Below, in pieces: positions 33,797 through 42,259 of a stretch of DNA of 64,000 nucleotides (position 1 is its first letter; every line of letters begins with the position of its first letter). Location: NCBI RefSeq assembly GCF_900546705.1, contig NZ_URDP01000001.1, forward strand, positions 1-64,000. The letters run 5' to 3'. Origin of the DNA: an uncultured Oscillibacter sp. (lineage in GTDB: Bacteria; Bacillota; Clostridia; Oscillospirales; Oscillospiraceae). The position numbers and the translations under genes are program-made. The notes beneath the pieces are model-generated. The model did no database searches. It saw only the letters and a list, made by a program, of their open reading frames with translations, and was not told the origin of the DNA.

Positions 33797-33812
33797 TAAA
33801 ATGCGGTATAAT
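33784..33812 (+). promoter_or_regulatory. promoter of second MarR gene
   Basis: TTGCAC (33784-33789), 17 bp, TATAAT (33807-33812). Confidence 0.75.
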
Positions 33813-33842
33813 AACTCTATTGCGCAAAGGGGGGTGCATTTC

Positions 33843-34277
33843 ATGTCGGGGATCGCGGATCATCCGTTCAAGTCCGTTTCCATTTTGTATCGGAAGTCAC
33901 ATATTTGGCTCAACAATGCCTGCGCACAGTATCATCTGACCGCTGCCCAGGCGGTCGTCATTTTGATCGTGTGCGATTTTCAGTCGCTGACGCAGGACGA
34001 GATTACAAAGCGGCTTTCTCTGGACAAAAGCGTCATTGCAAAGACAGTGACAAAGCTGGAGGAGACCGGGTTTCTTGTCCGCGCCACCAACGCCAGGGAC
34101 AAACGAACCTATGATATCTGTCCCACGGAAAAGGCGTGGGAGGTCTATCCGTTTATCAAAGCGCAGATCGACGAGAGTTTTTCCCGCATGACCCGGGAGA
34201 TGACCGACGGGGAACGGAAAGAGTTTCAGCGTCTGTTGGAGTTGGCTGCGGATGGGTGTATTGCCCAGGAGGATTGA
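33843..34277 (+). CDS. MarR-family regulator of MFS gene
   Basis: 144 aa. ATG 33843 has AAAGGGGGG 8 nt upstream; a longer frame from 33708 would run through the operators. Winged HTH: LTAAQAVVILIVCDF, LTQDEITKRLSLDKSVIAKTVTKLEETGFLVRATNARDKRTYDICPTE. It probably represses itself and the divergent transporter through the GTGGCA/TGCCAC palindromes. Confidence 0.9.
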   Translation: MSGIADHPFKSVSILYRKSHIWLNNACAQYHLTAAQAVVILIVCDFQSLTQDEITKRLSLDKSVIAKTVTKLEETGFLVRATNARDKRTYDICPTEKAWEVYPFIKAQIDESFSRMTREMTDGERKEFQRLLELAADGCIAQED

Positions 34278-34302
34278 CTCCGGCCGAAACGGAACAGTAT
34301 AT

Positions 34303-34337
34303 AAAAAGCCAGCGCCTTACAGGCGCTGGCTTTTTTT
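34303..34337 (+). terminator. terminator of MarR gene
   Basis: AAAAAGCCAGCGCCT/AGGCGCTGGCTTTTT hairpin plus T-run. Confidence 0.92.
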
Positions 34338-34412
34338 GAATTTCCGGATGGTGTCGAAGAGACTGTCCGCTGAGGACAACGGCATTGCATAGCTGGAAAA
34401 ACACCGCGCAAA

Positions 34413-35483
34413 TCAGATCCTCCGGCAGATTTCGCTGCCCATCTGACTGCACCCGACTTTTTGCGTACCGGCCTCACAGATATCTCCCGTACGGAATCCT
34501 GCGTCCAAAACGGCACGGACAGCGGCATCCACAGCGTCGGCTTCGCGGGGCATGGAGAAGGAATAGCGCAGCATCATTGACGCAGACAAAATGGTCCCCA
34601 CTGGATTTGCCGCGTCCTGACCGGCCAGATCCGGAGCACTGCCGTGTATGGGCTCATACAGTCCCCGGCTGCCATTCCCCAGACTGGCGGACGGCATCAT
34701 GCCGATAGAGCCGGCGGTCATACTGGCTTCATCGGAGAGAATATCTCCGAACATGTTTTCTGTCAGCAAAACGTCGAACTGAGAGGGGTCCCGCAGAAGC
34801 TGCATGGCGCAGTTGTCCACCAGCATATGCCGTACGGACACGTCTGGGTATTGGGCGGCAATTTCGTTTACGATCTTCCGCCACAGCCTGGAACAATCCA
34901 GGACGTTGCTTTTGTCTACGGATACGATCTGCCGGCGCCGGCCCTGAGCGATCTCGAACCCCTTGCGGACAATCCGCTCGATTTCCGGGCGGCTGTAGCA
35001 CATGGTGTCACGGGCGCATTCCGTTTCTTCGGTGCCCTGCGTGCGGTGCTCACCGAAGTAGAGCCCGCCCAGCAGCTCCCGCACGACAATGAGGTCAATC
35101 CCCCGCCCGGCAATGTCCGGCCGCAACGGAGATGCCCCGGCCAGCTGGGGAAACAGCCGGACGGGACGGAGGTTGGCATATACGCCCATGGCGCTGCGCA
35201 GCCGCAGCAGCGCGGTCTCAGGACGGTTTTCCTTGGGTACACCGTCCCATTTCGGCCCGCCTACCGCGCCGAGCAGCACGCTGTCCGCTTCCAGACAGGT
35301 CTGCAAGCTTTGCTCCGGCAGGCTGGTTCCGTACAGGTCGATGGCACAGCCGCCTACGACTGCTTCGGAAAAGAAAAAGCGGTGTCCAAATTTCACGGCA
35401 ACCTGATTCAAAACCGCTGCGGCCTGGCGCACGATTTCAGGTCCAATCCCGTCTCCCGGAATGAGGGCAATGTGTTTTTCCAA
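34413..35483 (-). CDS. leuB: LeuB-family beta-decarboxylating dehydrogenase
   Basis: 356 aa from a TTG at 35483 (AAGGAG 9 nt upstream); no ATG is available, and upstream reading in this frame is overlap with the hydrolase gene. IALIPGDGIGPEI, RSAMGVYANLRPVRLF, VVRELLGGLYFGEH, VDKSNVLDCSRLW, NMFGDILSDEASMTAGSIGMMPSASLG and EPIHGSAPDLAGQDAANPVGT are the 3-isopropylmalate dehydrogenase signature, including substrate arginines and metal Asp residues. It would oxidatively decarboxylate a 3-alkylmalate with NAD. It is the last gene of a sigma-54-type operon and has no leuA/C/D nearby, so the substrate is more likely a catabolic hydroxydiacid than isopropylmalate. Confidence 0.85.
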   Translation of the reverse strand: MEKHIALIPGDGIGPEIVRQAAAVLNQVAVKFGHRFFFSEAVVGGCAIDLYGTSLPEQSLQTCLEADSVLLGAVGGPKWDGVPKENRPETALLRLRSAMGVYANLRPVRLFPQLAGASPLRPDIAGRGIDLIVVRELLGGLYFGEHRTQGTEETECARDTMCYSRPEIERIVRKGFEIAQGRRRQIVSVDKSNVLDCSRLWRKIVNEIAAQYPDVSVRHMLVDNCAMQLLRDPSQFDVLLTENMFGDILSDEASMTAGSIGMMPSASLGNGSRGLYEPIHGSAPDLAGQDAANPVGTILSASMMLRYSFSMPREADAVDAAVRAVLDAGFRTGDICEAGTQKVGCSQMGSEICRRI

Positions 35484-35527
35484 TCTCAAGGACTCCTTCC
35501 TGCCCAAATTTCCGCGTTGGACGCGGG

Positions 35528-36496
35528 TCAGTGCACATGCTCTTTCAACCAGCTGCACACAATGTCTGCAATCTGGCGGCTGTTGTCCTCCACCATCATG
35601 GCATGGGTGTTTCCGCAGATTCCGATTTCGGGCAGATGGAGCCATTGGCTGGTTCCGCCCAGCTCCAGAATTTTTTGGTGGAGATTCCGCATGGTCCCCG
35701 TATAGGCAAAATTTCCGATCCAGGTATACCGGTCGCTGCAATAGGCTTCGCCCAGAAAGTCCCCCCATACGAACAGGAAGGGAATGTCCTTCAGGCAGGA
35801 GACATCCGTTTGACTGACGTCCAGCGTGGAGGAGCTCTCGATCAGAACGATGGCCTTCACATTTTCCGGATGTGCCAGCGCAGCATTGAGCGCAAAGAGT
35901 CCGCCCTGACTGTGGGCCAGCAGGATGCATCCGTCCGTCATGCTGCCGATGTACGTGTTGTAGGCCTCCTGCGCCATATCGATGGACGTGGTCCAGCGGG
36001 GGACCTGCTGCTTGATGAGATCATCAAACTTGTCCGCGTCAAAGCGCGAACCGGGATAGGGTTCTCCCAGCTTTTCGCCCAGACGGTATGTGGTCCACCG
36101 CTCCGCATAGCTGTTGAACAGCGGCGGAACCGGGTTGATCTGGGGGAACTGTGCCCAGGAGGCCCGTCCCCGCTCCACACCGTCCGATACGTTTACATGA
36201 AAGCCGTTTTCCAAAAACATGAACTCCCATCCGGGGCCCCCCTGCTGGGTGGACTCCCAGAGAGCGCCGGTCCCGCCTCCGCCGTGAATCATACATACAG
36301 GGTAAGGCACGACGGGTTCGGCCAGGCGGGTATACTGCACATACATCTGCCCCGCCTGAAAATCTCCGTTAGGGTCATACTCCAGTTCGGGACCGCCGGG
36401 CCAATACTGCATTCTGACCGGGGCGTTTCCGGCCAGCGTGACACGTTTGCCGCCGAAAAACCGGCTCCCCTTGCTGATAATTTTAACGCAATTCAT
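35528..36496 (-). CDS. alpha/beta hydrolase
   Basis: 322 aa. ATG 36496 follows AAAGGGGGC; a start 9 codons earlier has no better site. The oxyanion region MIHGGGGTGALWEST, the nucleophile elbow LLAHSQGGLFAL (catalytic Ser), a later Asp in FVWGDFLGEAY and His in GNTHAMMVEDNS give a complete triad. No signal peptide. It resembles secreted or cytosolic esterases of the AB_hydrolase_1 group. In the operon it could open a lactone or hydrolyse an ester precursor of the diacid substrate; the true substrate is unknown. Confidence 0.8.
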   Translation of the reverse strand: MNCVKIISKGSRFFGGKRVTLAGNAPVRMQYWPGGPELEYDPNGDFQAGQMYVQYTRLAEPVVPYPVCMIHGGGGTGALWESTQQGGPGWEFMFLENGFHVNVSDGVERGRASWAQFPQINPVPPLFNSYAERWTTYRLGEKLGEPYPGSRFDADKFDDLIKQQVPRWTTSIDMAQEAYNTYIGSMTDGCILLAHSQGGLFALNAALAHPENVKAIVLIESSSTLDVSQTDVSCLKDIPFLFVWGDFLGEAYCSDRYTWIGNFAYTGTMRNLHQKILELGGTSQWLHLPEIGICGNTHAMMVEDNSRQIADIVCSWLKEHVH

Positions 36497-36534
36497 AGCT
36501 GCCCCCTTTTCTGACATATACAAACCTGCCTGGT

Positions 36535-38112
36535 TCAGTTCAGCCGGAAGTTCTTGGCGTACTTGTCGTCATAGTCCTTGCAGAAGAATACCTGGAAATA
36601 TCCAAGAGGAACGCGGTCTTTCTGCGTGCCGAGACTGACGAAGTACAGCACCAGCAGGCTGAGAATCCATGCGGGGAGGAAGGCGTGCACATTGCCCAGA
36701 TTGGCGACCCACCATTCCTTGGTGGACGGAATGACGCTGGAGAGGAAATAGAATACCATATAGGCGGTAAATCCGCTGATGCAGGACCAGAACACGCCCT
36801 TTCCGGTGGCGCGTTTCCAATAGAATCCCATGAGAATGGGCCAATACCAGGCTGAAGCCAGAGAGCCCAGGGCGAAGTTGATCATATATTGGGTCAGATC
36901 GGTGGGCTTGAGGGCAATGGCCGTGGCGATGGCAGCGAAGATCAGAATTGTGGCGGTGCTCAGGGTCTTCTGCTTGCGCTCGCTCATGTCGGGCTTGATG
37001 CAGTCCACGTAGAAATCCTTGGCGAAGAAAGCGGCGGCGCTCATGCAGTATCCTGCCAGAGAGGACTGGATGGCGGCGAACACGCCGCAGAAGATGATGC
37101 CGCCGACCCAGGAGGGAAGCAGGTTGGTGGCCACATAGAAGGTGGTATAGTCCCGGGTCACCAGGTTGGGGTTGAGGTTGTGTGCCCATGGTCCGGTGGC
37201 GCACATGAGTCCCTGGCAGATGGTGAAGATCAGGCAGGAGATCATAATGCCCCGCTTGAGGGTCTTATGGTTATCATAGGTCAGGGACACGCTGACGGCA
37301 AAGGGCATGGCGCCCAGGCCCACGCCGCAGAAGAGCACGGTACCGAAGGCGTTGAGGAAGGTAAAGGAGGTGTCGGCCCGAAGCATCTCCGGGTAGGTGG
37401 TGCCCATGTAGGCGACCGCCGCAGAGAGGCTGCCGTAGGTCTGCGCATTCTTGTAGAGAAGCATTCCCATGATGGAGAAAGTGGCGGTCAGCATCACCAC
37501 GCCCTGGATGGCGGCAACCTTTGCCATGGACTTTACGCCGCCGGTGGTGGTGTAGATCACGGTGATGACAATGACCAGGAACAGGCCCAGATAGTACTGG
37601 TTGCTGCCGGTAATGGCTGCGAACATTTTGGCCCCGGCGGTGATCTGGCCGCAGGCGGTGAACAGCAGGCCCACCACGCAGGTCAGAGACAGCGCGGCAA
37701 TGACGGCCTTGGAGCGGAAGCGCAGCCGGAACAGATCCAGGAAGGACACTGCCCCGATCCGGTTTTTCAAAATGGCGGCCTTGATGCCGATGGCTCCCAG
37801 GCCGAACGCGGCCGTCAGAAAGCCGGCATAGTAGATCACGCCGCCGGAAAAACCAATGGCGTAAGTCAGTCCGGGAGCAGTCACCATGGTTCCGCCGGCC
37901 ATGGAGTTGGTGGCAGCGATCATGGCGATGGAAAAGGCGCCCAAGCCGCCGCCTCCGGTCAGAAAGGAGGAAAGGCTGTCGCTGGAGTGCCGCCGGGAGG
38001 AAATCTTTACATAGGCGCCCAGGCCTACAATCAGCACGGTGTAGAGAACGAAGATCACCAGCATGGTGATCCGCGTGCTGTTGCTCATAAAAAATCCGCC
38101 GAGATCAATCAT
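36535..38112 (-). CDS. SSS-family sodium:solute symporter (PanF-like)
   Basis: 525 aa. ATG 38112 follows AAAAGGAGGG, and the ATGATTGA overlap couples it to the preceding small gene. It has 13 predicted membrane helices and the SSS patterns GGGGLGAFSIAMIAATNSMAGGT and GVFAAIQSSLAGYCMSAAAFFAKDF. The presence of a YhdT-like partner resembles panF with yhdT, so the substrate is probably a carboxylate. It would bring in the compound degraded by the operon. Confidence 0.88.
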   Translation of the reverse strand: MIDLGGFFMSNSTRITMLVIFVLYTVLIVGLGAYVKISSRRHSSDSLSSFLTGGGGLGAFSIAMIAATNSMAGGTMVTAPGLTYAIGFSGGVIYYAGFLTAAFGLGAIGIKAAILKNRIGAVSFLDLFRLRFRSKAVIAALSLTCVVGLLFTACGQITAGAKMFAAITGSNQYYLGLFLVIVITVIYTTTGGVKSMAKVAAIQGVVMLTATFSIMGMLLYKNAQTYGSLSAAVAYMGTTYPEMLRADTSFTFLNAFGTVLFCGVGLGAMPFAVSVSLTYDNHKTLKRGIMISCLIFTICQGLMCATGPWAHNLNPNLVTRDYTTFYVATNLLPSWVGGIIFCGVFAAIQSSLAGYCMSAAAFFAKDFYVDCIKPDMSERKQKTLSTATILIFAAIATAIALKPTDLTQYMINFALGSLASAWYWPILMGFYWKRATGKGVFWSCISGFTAYMVFYFLSSVIPSTKEWWVANLGNVHAFLPAWILSLLVLYFVSLGTQKDRVPLGYFQVFFCKDYDDKYAKNFRLN

Positions 38113-38431
38113 GGTTCGTGCCCTCCTTTTCCGATTCTCTTGCAGCCAGGGAGAAGGTCTCGCTTCTCTTCAGGTGAAGGATGCCAATGATGAACATTGC
38201 CAGGTAGATCAGTGCGCTGCCGGAAAACCACAGAGGCATCCCGAGAAAATAGGGCATGTCTGCCGGGTCCGCACAGCCGAATACAAACATGCAGATGGTG
38301 GCCAGCGTAGTAGCCAGCAAACCGATCCCATGAAAGAACACTGCATCTTTTTTACCCTGTTCCATGCGCCGGTCATAGTTTGTGATCTGTGTCACATCAT
38401 AGTCCCGAGAGTCCAGATTCTGCTTGTCCAT
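38105..38431 (-). CDS. YhdT/DUF997-like small membrane protein
   Basis: 108 aa. ATG 38431 follows GAAAGGAG; the track-style upstream start has none. Two membrane helices (~37-60 and ~70-92) follow a charged N-terminus. Small two-helix proteins of this type accompany PanF-like SSS symporters. The gene overlaps the symporter gene by 8 bp. Probably an accessory subunit or stability factor. Confidence 0.75.
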   Translation of the reverse strand: MDKQNLDSRDYDVTQITNYDRRMEQGKKDAVFFHGIGLLATTLATICMFVFGCADPADMPYFLGMPLWFSGSALIYLAMFIIGILHLKRSETFSLAARESEKEGTNHD

Positions 38432-38512
38432 ATCGATTCTCCTTTCTTCAAAGCCGGTTTCAGCAGACAATGCGGGCGGTGGATTCCCCCTTTCCGTACT
38501 GCGGATGTCAAA

Positions 38513-39391
38513 TCAGCACAGCTGCTGGCCGCAGGCAAAGGACTGTTCGTACTCCCGGAGCTCCTCCAGGCCCATGAGCTGATTGAATTCGGGGAAATCA
38601 ACCATATGGGGAAGGCAGGAGACCAGGGTCTGATCCTGCTTTAGCTGCCGCAGGAAATCCAGAACGGCCTTTGTGGCGGCAAACAGAGTGCCTGTGGGAT
38701 AGATGGCCAGTTTGTAGCCAATCTGCTGGAGGGCGGGCGCGGTCAGCATGGGCGTTTTTCCGTGCTCGACCATGTTTGCCAGCATAGGCCGGCGAATATA
38801 CGAGCAGGCTTGCTGCATTTGCTCTTGTGAGGTCAGGGCCTCGAGAAAAATAATATCGGCACCGGCCTCTTCGTAGGCTTTTGCGCGTTTGAGTGCGGCT
38901 TCAAATCCGTCAACGGCCGTGGCGTCGGTCCGGGCGATGATGCAAAGAGACGGATCTTTCCGGGTGGCACGGGCAATTTTCACTTTGGCAACCATCTCTT
39001 CTGCGGGAATCAGCTGCTTGCCTTCCATGTGCCCGCAGCGTTTCGGCATGACCTGGTCTTCCAGCTGAATTGCAGCCACGCCGGCGGCTTCGTAGGCTTC
39101 CACAGTTCTCATGACGTTCAGGCGTCCGCCAAAACCGGTATCCGCATCACACAGCGTGATGGTTTGGGAACTTCGGGTAATATTCTGCGCGGCATCCAGC
39201 ATTTCCTTGAAGCTGATCAGGCCAATGTCAGGGACTCCCAGAAGGCTGGCGGAGACACCGTAGCCCGTCATGTAGACAGCCGGAAAGCCGACCTTTGCAA
39301 CCAATTTGGCGGACCAGGCGTCATATGCGCCGGGTACCATCAGGATTTCGTCTCCTGCGAGAAGCTCCCGCAGCCGTTCACCGTTTGTCAT
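38513..39391 (-). CDS. PrpB-like lyase (isocitrate lyase/PEP mutase family)
   Basis: 292 aa. ATG 39391 follows AAAGGAG 5 nt upstream. Motifs are MVPGAYDAWSAKL, CDADTGFGGRLNV (metal Asp residues), QLEDQVMPKRCGH (the catalytic-Cys loop KRCGH), ARTDA and EALTS. They match 2-methylisocitrate lyase and 2,3-dimethylmalate lyase rather than PEP mutase. It would cleave a substituted malate or tricarboxylate to pyruvate (or glyoxylate) plus a carboxylic acid. It is the first gene behind the sigma-54 promoter, and no prpC/prpD is nearby, which argues against a methylcitrate cycle. Confidence 0.88.
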   Translation of the reverse strand: MTNGERLRELLAGDEILMVPGAYDAWSAKLVAKVGFPAVYMTGYGVSASLLGVPDIGLISFKEMLDAAQNITRSSQTITLCDADTGFGGRLNVMRTVEAYEAAGVAAIQLEDQVMPKRCGHMEGKQLIPAEEMVAKVKIARATRKDPSLCIIARTDATAVDGFEAALKRAKAYEEAGADIIFLEALTSQEQMQQACSYIRRPMLANMVEHGKTPMLTAPALQQIGYKLAIYPTGTLFAATKAVLDFLRQLKQDQTLVSCLPHMVDFPEFNQLMGLEELREYEQSFACGQQLC

Positions 39392-39451
39392 AAGAACTCC
39401 TTTCAGCAACATGCATCGTTTTGGGGCAGTGGTTCTTTGCTGATGACTTAA

Positions 39452-39467
39452 AGCAATTTTTGTGCCA
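39452..39467 (-). promoter_or_regulatory. sigma-54 promoter of the lyase operon
   Basis: Minus-strand TGGCACAAAAATTGCT matches the -24/-12 consensus TGGCAC-N5-TTGCW in every position. It lies 61 nt before the lyase start codon, and the sigma-54 activator gene is immediately upstream. Confidence 0.92.
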
Positions 39468-39498
39468 AGACGATGGGGGGATTCAGGAGTATTTACAC

Positions 39499-39551
39499 AA
39501 AAATTCCCCATTGCGTTTCGGCTGATCTGCCAAAAGCAAAGGGGAATTTTT
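39499..39551 (-). terminator. terminator of activator gene
   Basis: AAAAATTCCCC (39499-39509) and GGGGAATTTTT (39541-39551) pair, with inner TTGC/GCAA pairing. It lies between the activator stop and the sigma-54 promoter and isolates the operon from readthrough. Confidence 0.75.
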
Positions 39552-39601
39552 AGAAAGCAGAAATCTTTTCAAGCAAAGATGTTTTCGTGTTTGAACATGT
39601 T

Positions 39602-41482
39602 TTAAAACGTTTTGAAACGGTCAAATTCAATGCCGTACTTTTTTATCAGGCGCCACAGGGTTGAACGGCTGATGCCCAGCATGCTGGCAGCGGCCTCCCG
39701 GTTTCCCCCGCATGCCTCCAGTGCGGCGCGGATGGCCTGCGTATCGGCGCTTTGCACAGCCGGGGCACCCTGGGGCCGGATACACGCCGCGATCAGGCTG
39801 TCAGGGGAGGATTCGGGGGAATACAGTGCGCAGAATCGTTCGATCACATTGCTCAGCTCCCGGATATTTCCCGGCCAGTCGTATTGGACGAACAGCGGGT
39901 TGGACGAGATCTCCTGCCGGCGCTGTTCGTCCAGATGCAGGTTGCAGCGGTCCAAAAAGAATCGGATCAGCAGGGGAATATCACTCTTCCTCGCCCGAAG
40001 GGGAGGGACGTTTACCTCCAGGATATTGAGCCGGTAGAAGAGATCTTCCCGGAAGAGGTTTTCCCGGACCATTTGAGCCAGATTCTTGTTGGTGGCCGCA
40101 ATGACACGAATATCTATGTGGGAAATGGAATCGCTGCCCAGGCGCATGATCTCGCGCTGTTCCAGGACACGAAGAAGGCGGGACTGGAATTTCGGCGTGA
40201 TCTCACCAATCTCATCGAGAAAGATGGTTCCTCCGTCTGCCAGTTCAAAAAGGCCCGGCTTTCCGCCCTTTCGCGCGCCTGTGAACGCGCCCTCTTCGTA
40301 ACCGAACAGTTCACTTTCCAATAGATCGGCCGGCATGGCAGCACAATTGACTGCCACAAATCGGGCGTTTTTTCTGGTGCTGGCATTGTGGATGCTCTGG
40401 GCCAGCAGATCTTTGCCGGTACCGGTTTCCCCATAGAGCAAAATGGTGGATTCCTTGGCTGCGTAGCGTCTGCACACGTCTGTGGTGCGGATAAAGGCGG
40501 GACTTTGCCCGATCATATCGGAAAAGTGGGTTTTTGCTGAGAACCCCTTGTCCCGTGTGTTGCGAATTTTCTCGTTGGCTTTGGAGAGCTCCTGCGTGCT
40601 CTGGAAGGTGATGACGTAGCCGTGAAACAGGCGCTTGCTGGAAAGGGGACTTGCATTTGCAAGAATTTTTCGCTTGTCTCCTATGGTGACCACCTGACTG
40701 AACGGCTCAGCCGAAGCGGCGGGGGGAAGGGACAGATTGGGCAGCACGGTGCCGATGTCTTTTCCGACAGCGGAGCAAAGACTGGTTCCCAATATTTTCT
40801 GGGCGCTTTCGTTGTACTGCATGAGGGCACCGGTTCCGCTGGTCACCAGAACGCCTTCATGGATATTTTGCAGAATCAGGCTCACCTGTTGGGCGTACAG
40901 GCGCTCCCTCCGTTGGTTTGTAATGACTTTGATGGCCACATCCAGGGCATCCAGATAGCTTTTCGTGGACCAGATATAGTGGCCGGTCATCCCCAGAAGC
41001 TCTGCCTGTTCAATGGCCTGGGTGTTTCCGATAATGTGCTCGTAGCCGTCGTTGTACAGCTTGTTCAAAATTTGTGTGAGCGCGTGGAGATCCTGATACA
41101 CATAGTCCGCAATTTTCAGGCGGACCGTACTTTTTATAGCCGCGATCTGCGGAATCCGCTCCTGGCTCATCAAAATCGCGGCTTTTCGGCACTTGGCAGG
41201 AATTTCGCTGATGGCAGAGAGCAGGTCGAACCCGGAGGGACGAACCTGGACTACGGGCGTTCGCTCCACGTATTGTTCAAAGCAGGCGTAGGCGCTTCCG
41301 GATGCCACAAAAATATCCACGTCTCCCGACTGCTCCATCGCACGGATCAGATCGCCTCCGTGGCCGGTAAATGCATCAGGAGAAACCACGGCAAATTCAA
41401 TTTCAGAGGAATAGTTGGCGCGAATCGTGTGAATGAGTGCCAGAATCCGCTCGTAGCCGGGAATCGCAATCCGAATTTTCAT
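39602..41482 (-). CDS. PrpR-type sigma-54-dependent activator
   Basis: 626 aa. ATG 41482 follows GAAGGAGC. Residues ~1-170 are a PrpR_N-like sensor (RIAIPGYERILALIHTI...VDIFVASGSAYACFEQYVERTPVVQVRPSGFDLL). Next comes a PAS-like segment (~205-300). The AAA+ core has Walker A LYGETGTGKD, ESELFGYEEGAFTGA (the sigma-54 contact loop), FLDEIGEI and an Arg finger. The C-terminal Fis-type HTH reads AIRAALEACGGNREAAASMLGISRSTLWRLIKKY. It should activate the sigma-54 promoter at 39452-39467 when the sensor binds the substrate or a CoA/acid derivative. Confidence 0.93.
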   Translation of the reverse strand: MKIRIAIPGYERILALIHTIRANYSSEIEFAVVSPDAFTGHGGDLIRAMEQSGDVDIFVASGSAYACFEQYVERTPVVQVRPSGFDLLSAISEIPAKCRKAAILMSQERIPQIAAIKSTVRLKIADYVYQDLHALTQILNKLYNDGYEHIIGNTQAIEQAELLGMTGHYIWSTKSYLDALDVAIKVITNQRRERLYAQQVSLILQNIHEGVLVTSGTGALMQYNESAQKILGTSLCSAVGKDIGTVLPNLSLPPAASAEPFSQVVTIGDKRKILANASPLSSKRLFHGYVITFQSTQELSKANEKIRNTRDKGFSAKTHFSDMIGQSPAFIRTTDVCRRYAAKESTILLYGETGTGKDLLAQSIHNASTRKNARFVAVNCAAMPADLLESELFGYEEGAFTGARKGGKPGLFELADGGTIFLDEIGEITPKFQSRLLRVLEQREIMRLGSDSISHIDIRVIAATNKNLAQMVRENLFREDLFYRLNILEVNVPPLRARKSDIPLLIRFFLDRCNLHLDEQRRQEISSNPLFVQYDWPGNIRELSNVIERFCALYSPESSPDSLIAACIRPQGAPAVQSADTQAIRAALEACGGNREAAASMLGISRSTLWRLIKKYGIEFDRFKTF

Positions 41483-41728
41483 ATGCCGCTCCTTCTTTCC
41501 ATCTGCAAGAGTTTGCCGCCAAGGGCCTGAGCAAACTGTATCATGGGTGCCTGGCTGTGTCAAACCGGACTATGCCGTTCGGAGAGAGGTGAAGGTCCGG
41601 TTTCCTTTCCGGCGGGGGTGTGATATGGTGAAAGAGAGTACGGAAATTTTGCGCAGAATGAGACAGCGCACGGACTTGAGACGTTATCATAACAGAGCCA
41701 TACGTTTATATAAAAGCAGGAGGCGATC

Positions 41729-42259
41729 ATGTTGCTGACAATATTTCTTGCCATGCTGGGCAGCGAGGAGGACCGGGAGCGGTTCGCGATGCTCTACGAA
41801 GCCCATGAGAAGCGGCTCTATGCGGTGGCGCTGAAAATTTTGGAAAATCCCACCCGGGCGGAGGACGCCGCCCAGCAGGCTTGGCTTCAGGTGCTGCGGA
41901 ACTGGGAGCGGGTCAGCGCCCTGGACTGGGATACGGCGGGGCGGTATCTGGTGGTGGCGGCAAAAAATGCGGCGCTGGACCTTTTGAAAAAGGAGCGGTG
42001 GAATACCTCTTTGCCGGAGGACTGGGACGCGCCGTCGCCCCAGGCGGATCAGGGGGAATATGCGCACTTGGTGGCGCTGATTCTGGCGCTGCCGGAGGCC
42101 TACCGGCGGGTACTGGAGCTGAAATTTGTGGAGGAGGAGAGCAACCGGGAAATCGCCCGGCGGCTGGGGCTCAAGGAATCCACCGTCTCCACCCAGATCC
42201 AGCGGGGAAGAAAGCTGCTGCTGGATGCCATGGAACGGGAGGGGTACTGCTATGGCTGA
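41729..42259 (+). CDS. ECF-type RNA polymerase sigma factor
   Basis: 176 aa. CAGGAGG lies 6 nt before ATG 41729. Region 2: FAMLYEAHEKRLYAVALKILENPTRAEDAAQQAWLQVLRNW. Region 4: LPEAYRRVLELKFVEEESNREIARRLGLKESTVSTQIQRGRKLLLDAM. Overlapping start of the next gene at 42252. It would direct transcription of its operon in answer to an envelope signal relayed by the DUF4367-like partner. Confidence 0.92.
   Translation: MLLTIFLAMLGSEEDRERFAMLYEAHEKRLYAVALKILENPTRAEDAAQQAWLQVLRNWERVSALDWDTAGRYLVVAAKNAALDLLKKERWNTSLPEDWDAPSPQADQGEYAHLVALILALPEAYRRVLELKFVEEESNREIARRLGLKESTVSTQIQRGRKLLLDAMEREGYCYG

Noticed and set aside
35484..35930. N-terminal extension of the LeuB frame
   Set aside because: This part overlaps the alpha/beta hydrolase gene in another frame and lacks homology-like sequence. 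A TTG with a proper ribosome site gives a normal-length LeuB.
36889..38190. 433-codon plus-strand ORF
   Set aside because: Antisense to the SSS symporter; Gly/His-rich shadow.
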